Of a stretch of 30,001 nt of DNA, positions 23,625 to 30,001 are shown piece by piece (position 1 is the first letter of the stretch; every line of letters begins with the position of its first letter). A program made the translations under genes and the position numbers. This DNA comes from CAKQOE01 sp051892195. GTDB lineage: Bacteria > Bacillota > Clostridia > Peptostreptococcales > Anaerovoracaceae. The stretch is taken from the NCBI GenBank assembly GCA_051892195.1, contig JBJFFZ010000139.1, positions 1-30,001 on the forward strand, written 5' to 3'. The notes beneath the pieces are model-generated. The model was not told where the DNA came from, searched no databases, and worked only from the letters and a program-made list of their open reading frames with translations.

Positions 23625-26600
23625 GCTTTCCGGCCTCCTTCGCAAGCCACAGGGCCTCCTGATACAGCTTTACCTTCTTCTTTGCTTCCTTTCTCTTCCG
23701 GTTCTTTGTCTCCATATCATCCACGATCGAATACAGAATCGGAATCAGGAACAGGGTTACAATGGTGGACATGATCAGGCCTCCGATAATGGATATGCCC
23801 ATCGGCGCCATCATTTCCATTCCTTCGCCGATGCCCAGTGCCATAGGCACCATACCGAACACGGTTGTCAGCGTTGTCATAAGAATCGGACGCATACGGA
23901 CTTTCCCGGCCTCCGCAATGGCATCGTCCCTTCTCATGGTCTGCTTGTTCTGATTGATGAACTCAACCAGCAGGATGGCATTGTTTACAACGATGCCCAC
24001 CAGCATAATCAGACCGATAAAGGAAGTCATGGACAGGGACTTTCCGGTGAGGAACAGTCCCAGGAACGCACCGGACATGGCAAACGGTATGGACATCATG
24101 ACCATTGCCGGAAGGATTGCAGACTCAAACTGGGATGCAAGAACGATATAAACCAGTGCAAGTGAAATGACCAGGGCCAGGAGAAGATCGCCAAAGGCCT
24201 CCATCATCTGTTCCTGCATACCGTCCTGTGCAATGGATACGCCTTCGTCAAACAGGAACCCGTCGGTCAGAGCCGTTACCTGCTTTACCGCATCCTGAGA
24301 ATCGATACTCTCCTTAAAATTGATGTTGACTGCATTCTGCATTTCCTGGTTCTGTCTCTGGATGGAAACCGGCGCGTTGTCATACTGCAGCGTGGCGATC
24401 TGTCCCACCGGAACATTGCCCCGCGGCGAAGAAACAACCACGGCCTTCATGTCTTCCACGGAAGTTGCATATTTGTCATCCAAAGACAGCTTGATATCGA
24501 TTTCCTCTCCCCCAACCTTCAGAGTTGTGGAAGTGCTTCCGTCCAGAGCGTTCTTCAGGGCGGTCGCCACCTGATAGGTGGTGAGACCGTAATGAGAGGC
24601 AGTGCTTCTGTTCAGAATCACCTTTACCTCCGGTGAACCATCCTCCACGTCAGTGGAAACCTCGGAAACACAGTCTAGTCCCCGGATCTCATTGGCAAGA
24701 CGGACGGTGTTTGCGGAAACAAGATCCATATCAGCCCCTCTGACATCCAGAGTCAGATCATAGGTTTCCATGGACATACCCATGGAGCTGGATAAGGCAA
24801 AGCTCACATCTGCTCCCGCCAGATCCTTAAAGTGATCCTTCATTTCATTCATGACTTCCTTTGTGCTCCGTTCATGATCGTCCTTCAGAATCACACTGAT
24901 GCTGTTGCCGCCTCCCATGCTGATGCCGGTGCTGCCCCCTACGTTCAGGGTAATATGGTCAAGCTCCGGAATATTCATGGCATACTCTTCCAGCGGACGG
25001 ATATAGGCGTCCTGTTCCTCCAGGCTGGTTCCTTCCGGCATTTCCACAGTAACCGAGAAGGAACCTTCATCCATTTCAGGAATCAGTTCCCAGCCTACCA
25101 TGCTCACAAGGCTGATGGACGCAACAAAAACAATGATAAACAGAAGAAGTACCCTCTTTCTTCTCTTCAGGGCACCGCGGATCAGATGACCATAGCCTGC
25201 AATCAGCCAGTCGATCAGCCGGGTAAACAGACTTACAATCCGATACCGGTGAAAGAAAGGTCCGATCCGTATGTAGTCCTCGCTTACACTTCCGTCCAGC
25301 AGCCTGGAGCACAGCATCGGCACCACGGTAAGGGCCACCAGAAGAGAGCAGAACAAAGCAGCGATGATGGTAATGGAAAAGTCCTTGAACATCATGCCGG
25401 CCATACCGCCGGAAAGAGCAATCGGCAGATATACAACCACACTGGTCAGAGTGGATGCCATAACCGCAAGCCCTACCTCAGAGCTTCCCTGAATTGCAGC
25501 CTGCTCTGCGTTCAGGCCCTGTTTGTTTCGTCGGAATACATTTTCCAGAACAACCACCGAGTTGTCCACCAGCATACCGATGGCCAGAGTCAATGCTCCC
25601 AGCGTAATCATGTTCAGGGACATGCCAAGAACCTTCATGACACAGAAGGTCGCAAGGACAGAGGCCGGAATAGAAATCCCGATTACAAGGGTGGACCGTG
25701 TGTTTCTCAGGAACAGGAAGATTACGATGACCGCCAGGATGGCGCCTTCCACCGCCGTCTTTCCTACAGAGCTGATGGCCTGTCTTACGAAGTCCGCCTG
25801 GTCAAAACCGATCTGGATATTGATCTGATTGCCGTATTTTTTCTGAATGGATTCGATTTCCTTCTGAACATCATCGGAAAGACCTACAATATTTGCTCCG
25901 GAGGACTTTGAAATAAACAGACCTACCGCCTGCTGGCCGTCCATCCGCGTAATGGATTCCGCATCGGACTGGGCAGACTGAATATCCGCCACATCGTTCA
26001 GCGTAACCACACTGCCGTCCCCCAGGGTCAGAGGGATTTCACGAATGTCACTGATATCCTGGAATTCCCCGAAGGTTTTTACTGTAATATCCGTGTTTCC
26101 GTTGGAAATGCTTCCGCTTGGATAGCTGATGTTTTCAGCAGACAGAATGCTGCTGACAGTGTCCATGGTCAGTCCGTACCCCTGCAGCTTATCCTGATCA
26201 AACTTGATCTGAATCTCATCCTCTGTAGCTCCCAGCGTGCTTACCTGAGCCACTCCGGAAATGCGCTCAAACCGCGAAGTAATGTTGTCTTCCACAAAGC
26301 TTCCCAGCTCTGAAATCTCCATATCGGAAGAAATAAACAGCTGCATTACCGGCATGGAGTCCATATTTGCCTTCATAATGGTCGGCGACCCCACATCGTC
26401 CGGCATACCCATCTGGGCCATGGAGATCTTTTCTCTCATATCCAGCGTTGCAAAATTCAGATCGGTTCCCATGTCAAACTCGATCATAACCATCGCCACG
26501 TTTTCAGAGGAGACGGACATGATGTTCTTCACACCTTCCACCGATGCCAAAGCCCCCTCCAGAGGCTCCGTCACCATCTGCTCCACTTCCTCCGGACCTG

Positions 26601-26757
26601 CCCCCGGATAGGTGACAACCGCCACCGCATAAGGATAATCAATATCAGGCGTCAGTGCCTGAGGCATACCCACCATGGATACAGCGCCAAGCAGAATCAC
26701 CGCTATCAGCACCATGATCATGGTGACCGGCCTTTTTACCGCTATTTTTGAAATCAT
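23581..26757 (-). CDS. RND-type efflux permease
   Basis: This is a proton-driven multidrug or lipid exporter of the resistance-nodulation-division superfamily. The 1058-residue product has the full two-fold architecture: a membrane helix at 10-30, a large external domain, six helices, a second helix near 540, a second external domain and six more helices. The fourth-helix motif TLAIGMLVDNSVVVLENVFRR-type (shortened here to GMLVDNSVVVLENV) has Asp-Asn where AcrB has Asp-Asp; the tenth-helix motif is GIVVNNAILLVEFIN. It ends in a strongly basic cytoplasmic tail of about 44 residues. It follows the adaptor gene by 30 bp and overlaps tetR. In a Gram-positive cell there is no outer-membrane partner, so it would export to the wall side of the membrane. 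Confidence 0.93.
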   Translation of the reverse strand: MISKIAVKRPVTMIMVLIAVILLGAVSMVGMPQALTPDIDYPYAVAVVTYPGAGPEEVEQMVTEPLEGALASVEGVKNIMSVSSENVAMVMIEFDMGTDLNFATLDMREKISMAQMGMPDDVGSPTIMKANMDSMPVMQLFISSDMEISELGSFVEDNITSRFERISGVAQVSTLGATEDEIQIKFDQDKLQGYGLTMDTVSSILSAENISYPSGSISNGNTDITVKTFGEFQDISDIREIPLTLGDGSVVTLNDVADIQSAQSDAESITRMDGQQAVGLFISKSSGANIVGLSDDVQKEIESIQKKYGNQINIQIGFDQADFVRQAISSVGKTAVEGAILAVIVIFLFLRNTRSTLVIGISIPASVLATFCVMKVLGMSLNMITLGALTLAIGMLVDNSVVVLENVFRRNKQGLNAEQAAIQGSSEVGLAVMASTLTSVVVYLPIALSGGMAGMMFKDFSITIIAALFCSLLVALTVVPMLCSRLLDGSVSEDYIRIGPFFHRYRIVSLFTRLIDWLIAGYGHLIRGALKRRKRVLLLFIIVFVASISLVSMVGWELIPEMDEGSFSVTVEMPEGTSLEEQDAYIRPLEEYAMNIPELDHITLNVGGSTGISMGGGNSISVILKDDHERSTKEVMNEMKDHFKDLAGADVSFALSSSMGMSMETYDLTLDVRGADMDLVSANTVRLANEIRGLDCVSEVSTDVEDGSPEVKVILNRSTASHYGLTTYQVATALKNALDGSTSTTLKVGGEEIDIKLSLDDKYATSVEDMKAVVVSSPRGNVPVGQIATLQYDNAPVSIQRQNQEMQNAVNINFKESIDSQDAVKQVTALTDGFLFDEGVSIAQDGMQEQMMEAFGDLLLALVISLALVYIVLASQFESAILPAMVMMSIPFAMSGAFLGLFLTGKSLSMTSFIGLIMLVGIVVNNAILLVEFINQNKQTMRRDDAIAEAGKVRMRPILMTTLTTVFGMVPMALGIGEGMEMMAPMGISIIGGLIMSTIVTLFLIPILYSIVDDMETKNRKRKEAKKKVKLYQEALWLAKEAGKRDRRQSKREAKQNS

Positions 26758-26787
26758 CTGATATTAAACCTCTGCTTCCTCAATATC

Positions 26788-28074
26788 CTACTTTACAACG
26801 TTGACTTTTTCCCCATCCTTCACATAGGTCTGCCCCTTAACCACCAGCTTTTCTCCGGTGCTCAGACCTTCTGTGATCTCTGCCATGGTACCGTTGTCAA
26901 CGCCCACTGTAACATTTTTCAGAGAAACTGTTTCTCCGTCGTCATTGAGAATAACCACCTTTTTTTCTCCGGAGCTCGTGATCACCGCATCCGAAGGAAC
27001 TGCCACAACATTTTCCTTTCTTGCAGAAATCAGCCGGACCTCCGCAAACATCCCCGCCTTGATCAGTCCCTTTGGATCATCAACCTTTACCGTAATCGGA
27101 TATGTATAGGTTCCCTGGGTCGGAGCCTCGGAAATCTTTGTGATGGTTCCGGTAAACGGCTCGCTGGAAGCAGACTCGATATTTACATTTACCGTATCTC
27201 CCACATGAACGCTGCTGATCAGGTATTCAGAAAGACCTGCAGAAAGCTCCAGGCTGGAAGTATCCGAAATCACTACTGCAGCCCCTGCCTGACTGGCGAG
27301 ACCTCCTGCCACAACATTCACTGCAGTAACATAGCCTCCGGACGGAGCCGTTACCGTGTAGTACGAAAGCCCCTGTGTGGCATTCTGAACCGCAAGCTCC
27401 GCGTTGCGCAAAGCAATCTTTGTGTTCTCATACTGGTTTTCCAGTGTTTCCAGATCTGACTTTGCCGCTGCCCCTGCATCATAAAGAGCTCTCGTGCGCT
27501 CCAGATTGGTTTCCACAAGCTTCAGAGATTCCTGATAATTTTTTACATTCAACTGCGCCTGCTCAAGTCCGATATTTGCTGAGGTACTGTCGATGGTAAA
27601 CAACGTCTGCCCTGCAGAAACCGTATCCCCTACTTCCACCATGACCTGCTTTACCTCGCCGGATGCCATAGGAACCACGTTGACCGTATCCTTGGCCTGA
27701 ATTCTTCCGGAAAGAGGCGTCGTCAGCTCTACAGAGCCTAAAACAACATCCTGAACCTGTACATTGGTGAGGACCATCTCCTCTTCTTCCACAGGCTTGT
27801 TCTGAAGCTGAACAGCACGGACAATCCCCAGAACCACGAGAACTGCCATAAGAATAATAAATATCTTTGAGCCGATACCCCGCTTCGGAATTTCTGCTTT
27901 TGCAGCTTCCATGCCTTCCTCCAGATCAGAAATCATCTGCTCCGCAGCCTGTCCATCCGCTGCTGCCGCCTGATCCCTCATCTTAAGAATCTCTTCCGTA
28001 TCTGCAGATGCCAAAGCCTGCTCCGTTTCCGGAACCCCTGCCTCCATCTGTAATTCATCCATTTTCTTTCTCAC
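26788..28074 (-). CDS. Membrane-fusion (adaptor) subunit of the RND pump (GTG start)
   Basis: This is a periplasmic-adaptor-type protein of the HlyD/AcrA family that assembles with the RND permease. The 428-residue product has an unusual 70-residue acidic cytoplasmic N-terminus, one membrane anchor (about 71-88), a first lipoyl half (SGRIQAKDTVNVVPMASGEV), a coiled-coil hairpin with the LETLENQYENTK stretch, the second lipoyl half and a beta-barrel, ending in a membrane-proximal domain (VVIL, then VTVGVDNGTMAEITEGLSTG). The start is GTG at 28074 because AAAGGAG lies 6 bases upstream. A longer frame to 28161 is excluded because it begins at the expected transcription start and runs through the operator. 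First gene of the operon. Confidence 0.92.
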   Translation of the reverse strand: MRKKMDELQMEAGVPETEQALASADTEEILKMRDQAAAADGQAAEQMISDLEEGMEAAKAEIPKRGIGSKIFIILMAVLVVLGIVRAVQLQNKPVEEEEMVLTNVQVQDVVLGSVELTTPLSGRIQAKDTVNVVPMASGEVKQVMVEVGDTVSAGQTLFTIDSTSANIGLEQAQLNVKNYQESLKLVETNLERTRALYDAGAAAKSDLETLENQYENTKIALRNAELAVQNATQGLSYYTVTAPSGGYVTAVNVVAGGLASQAGAAVVISDTSSLELSAGLSEYLISSVHVGDTVNVNIESASSEPFTGTITKISEAPTQGTYTYPITVKVDDPKGLIKAGMFAEVRLISARKENVVAVPSDAVITSSGEKKVVILNDDGETVSLKNVTVGVDNGTMAEITEGLSTGEKLVVKGQTYVKDGEKVNVVK

Positions 28075-28136
28075 AGAATACTCCTTTCTTTTCCTATAAA
28101 AATCTCTAATGTAAAAAATTGCTTCCAATAAAAGAA

Positions 28137-28152
28137 CTGACCCGCGGGTCAG
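28137..28152. promoter_or_regulatory. Operator 1: 16-bp perfect palindrome
   Basis: CTGACCCGCGGGTCAG is a perfect palindrome located about 5 to 20 bases past the predicted start of the efflux operon mRNA. A repressor bound here would block promoter escape. The near-identical site at 28220-28235 makes it a strong TetR operator candidate. Confidence 0.85.
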
Positions 28153-28163
28153 ATTTCTCATCC

Positions 28164-28192
28164 ATCATAACTGTCCCGCCGTAAAATGTCAA
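28164..28192 (-). promoter_or_regulatory. Promoter of the efflux operon
   Basis: On the minus strand TTGACA (28187-28192) and TATGAT (28164-28169) are spaced by 17 bases. The expected start is near 28157. The promoter is bracketed by the two operator palindromes. Confidence 0.88.
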
Positions 28193-28219
28193 CTGTATCC
28201 TTACAAAAAACAGAATTTT

Positions 28220-28235
28220 CTGACCCGTGGGTCGG
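28220..28235. promoter_or_regulatory. Operator 2: imperfect copy of the palindrome
   Basis: CTGACCCGTGGGTCGG matches operator 1 at 14 of 16 positions and lies upstream of the -35 box. The centres of the two operators are 83 bp apart, close to eight turns of B-DNA, so both would face the same side of the helix. Confidence 0.82.
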
Positions 28236-28249
28236 CTGTTGTTTTCAAT

Positions 28250-28290
28250 AAAAAACAGGATGTTCCATTCTCTGTCCCATCCTGTTTTTT
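28250..28290. terminator. Bidirectional terminator after clpB
   Basis: Perfect 13-base arms (28250-28262 and 28278-28290) contain the A and T tracts, so each strand reads a GC-containing stem followed by TTTTTT. It lies 70 bases past the clpB stop and separates it from the efflux promoter. Bases 28291-28360 are AT-rich with nothing else that I recognise. Confidence 0.85.
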
Positions 28291-28360
28291 CATTAATTTA
28301 TTAAAATGTTATTCTACTATTAATATTTTATCATGCTTTGTTTTTTTCTGTTTCTTCAAC

Positions 28361-30001
28361 TTATTCGCTGCGGAAGGTCAGACCGCTTTCATCTGCATCG
28401 ATGACAATATGGTCTCCGTCCTTTGCAGTGCCCCGGATAATCATGGAGGCGATTTCTGTTTCGATGTATTTCTGGATATACCGTTTCACCGGTCTTGCGC
28501 CGTAGTGAGGATCGTAGGCGTCCTTTGCTACAACGGACCTTGCCCGGTCGGTGATCTCCACCGTCATGCTGCGCTCAGAAAGGCGCTTTGCAAGGGCATC
28601 CATGCTCAGATCGATGATCTTAAAGATCTGAGACTCGGTCAGCGGTGAAAATACCACAATATCATCAATACGGTTGATAAATTCCGGTCGGAAATTCTTC
28701 TTCAGCTCTTCGATGACCCGCTCCTTCACATCGGCATCGATGGTGGCATCCTGATGGATGTTTTCCGTCAGATAGGAGCTTCCGATGTTGGAGGTCATAA
28801 TGACGATGGTGTTCTTGAAGTCCACGGTCCGGCCCTGATTGTCGGTCAGTCTGCCGTCATCCAGCAGCTGCAGCAGGATGTTGAAGACATCCGGATGGGC
28901 TTTTTCGATTTCGTCGAAGAGGATTACGCTGTACGGATGGCGTCTTACGGCTTCCGTCAGCTGACCGCCTTCATCATAACCCACATATCCCGGAGGTGCT
29001 CCGATGAGTCTGGAAACGGAGTACTTTTCCATGTATTCGGACATATCGATACGGACCATGTTCTTTTCACTGTCAAACAGGGCTACAGACAGTGCCTTTG
29101 CAAGCTCTGTCTTACCTACGCCCGTAGGCCCCATAAAGATAAAGGAGCCGATCGGCCGGTTGAGGTCCTTCAGACCTGCACGGGCCCTGATAACGGCTTC
29201 GGAAACAGCTTCCACCGCCTCATCCTGACCGATGACTCTGCGGTGCAGCTCTTCCGGCAGATGGAGCAGCTTTTCCCGTTCTGCCTCTACCAGCTTTGCC
29301 ACCGGAATCCCGGTCCACTTGGATACAACCTCTGCGATCTCCGGCTCATCCACCTCTTCCTTTAAGAGGCGGCCTTCCGTATCGGCACTGTGTTCCTTTG
29401 CCTGGGCCAGCTGCGCCTCCAGCTGAGGCAGCTCCCCGTATTCCAGACGGGCTGCAGTTTCATAATCAGAAACCCGCTTCGCTTCTTCGATCTTGTGCTT
29501 TACATCCTCGATGTCCTGCTTGATCTGCTTTCCTGCGCCGATTTCACGCTTTTCTTTTTCCCACTGGGCCCGCATGACATCGTTCTTTTCCTTCAGATCG
29601 GACAGCTCTTTTTCAATGTTTGCAAGCCTTGCCTGGGAGGCTGCATCGTCCTCCTTGCTCAGGGCCTGCTTTTCGATTTCCAGCTGCATGATCTTACGGG
29701 AGATCTCGTCCAGCTCTGCAGGCATGGAATCGATCTCCGTACGGATCAGAGATGCTGCCTCGTCCATCAGGTCGATGGCCTTATCCGGAAGAAAACGGTC
29801 GCTGATATACCGGTCCGACAGAGTGGCGCAGGCAATCAGGGCATTGTCGGTAATCCGGACGCCGTGATGGATTTCAAACCGCTGCTTCAGACCTCTTAAA
29901 ATGGAAATGGTATCCTCCACCGTCGGCTGGTCTACCACGATCTTCTGGAACCGGCGCTCCAGGGCCTTATCCTTTTCGATATTCTGGCGGTATTCGTCCA
30001 G
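28361..30001 (-). CDS. clpB: ATP-dependent disaggregase ClpB (5' end outside the window)
   Basis: This Hsp100 chaperone threads aggregated proteins through its ring together with DnaK. The visible 546 residues are the C-terminal part of a protein of about 860. They begin inside the first ATPase domain (LDEYRQNIEKDKALERRFQK, in frame to the window edge). The small subdomain (RYISDRFLPDKAIDLMDEA), the coiled-coil middle domain that marks ClpB as against ClpA or ClpX, and the second ATPase domain follow. That domain has Walker A GPTGVGKTE, Walker B VILFDEIEKAH and sensor-2 YGARPVKR. Start, promoter and any CtsR or CIRCE site lie beyond 30001. The frame is open to the last base, so it is truncated only by the window. 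Confidence 0.96.
   Translation of the reverse strand: MDEYRQNIEKDKALERRFQKIVVDQPTVEDTISILRGLKQRFEIHHGVRITDNALIACATLSDRYISDRFLPDKAIDLMDEAASLIRTEIDSMPAELDEISRKIMQLEIEKQALSKEDDAASQARLANIEKELSDLKEKNDVMRAQWEKEKREIGAGKQIKQDIEDVKHKIEEAKRVSDYETAARLEYGELPQLEAQLAQAKEHSADTEGRLLKEEVDEPEIAEVVSKWTGIPVAKLVEAEREKLLHLPEELHRRVIGQDEAVEAVSEAVIRARAGLKDLNRPIGSFIFMGPTGVGKTELAKALSVALFDSEKNMVRIDMSEYMEKYSVSRLIGAPPGYVGYDEGGQLTEAVRRHPYSVILFDEIEKAHPDVFNILLQLLDDGRLTDNQGRTVDFKNTIVIMTSNIGSSYLTENIHQDATIDADVKERVIEELKKNFRPEFINRIDDIVVFSPLTESQIFKIIDLSMDALAKRLSERSMTVEITDRARSVVAKDAYDPHYGARPVKRYIQKYIETEIASMIIRGTAKDGDHIVIDADESGLTFRSE

Noticed and set aside
24832..25911. 359-residue open frame on the plus strand inside the RND gene
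   Set aside because: It is antisense to conserved RND transporter sequence and has a Gln/His/Asn-rich composition typical of antisense translation.
1..30001. CRISPR arrays, insertion sequences, tRNA or rRNA genes
   Set aside because: No regularly spaced repeats, transposase sequences or recognisable structural RNA genes were seen.

Overview
The window looks like a low-to-mid GC, endospore-forming, anaerobic Gram-positive bacterium of the class Clostridia (Lachnospiraceae-like). The evidence is a complete spoIIAA-spoIIAB-sigF operon, an acyl-CoA dehydrogenase/ETF pair, strong GGAGG-type ribosome binding sites, TTG and GTG starts, and housekeeping promoters close to TTGACA-N17-TATAAT. A run of exactly 100 Ns flanked by a 55-bp identical overlap shows that this is a scaffolded draft assembly or MAG. 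There are no tRNA or rRNA genes, insertion sequences, phage genes or CRISPR arrays. The window is mostly core metabolism, regulation and transport.

Layout. (1) 1-2308, minus strand: acyl-CoA dehydrogenase followed by etfA, with no etfB between or beside them. (2) 2396-3946, minus: the forespore commitment operon spoIIAA-spoIIAB-sigF with overlapping genes. (3) 4204-6954, minus: a molybdate ABC transporter in the order modB-modC-modA. It has a promoter and a start-site dyad at 7032-7092 and ends in a cluster of hairpins. (4) 7285-9502, plus: a CLC anion transporter with a short leader ORF and hairpin, then a cytoplasmic BspA-type leucine-rich-repeat protein and a strong terminator. (5) 9625-11532, plus: asparagine synthase. 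(6) 11628-12698, minus: a transglutaminase-fold protein. (7) 12819-19026, minus: gltD and gltB. gltB is interrupted only by the artificial gap and has a perfect-consensus promoter upstream. (8) 19325-21073, minus: a DEAD-box RNA helicase, divergent from (9) 21196-22797, plus: a methyl-accepting chemotaxis protein with almost no extracytoplasmic domain. (10) 22938-28074, minus: an efflux operon of membrane-fusion protein, RND permease and TetR repressor. Its promoter is flanked by two copies of a 16-bp palindrome 83 bp apart. (11) 28361-30001, minus: the 3' two thirds of clpB, running off the window.

Nitrogen assimilation is prominent. asnB consumes glutamine, and gltBD converts glutamine plus 2-oxoglutarate to glutamate. 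The most informative regulatory architecture is at the efflux operon (twin operators, autoregulated TetR), at gltB (a 24-codon leader ORF ending in Glu-Glu-Gln-Gln-Glu), at the CLC gene (a leader ORF whose Shine-Dalgarno is in a hairpin, joined to the channel gene by ATGA) and at mod (a dyad beginning two bases past the -10 box). No single gene family here is clearly new. The novelty candidates are these leaders and operators, and the oppositely charged cytoplasmic tails of the two efflux subunits.
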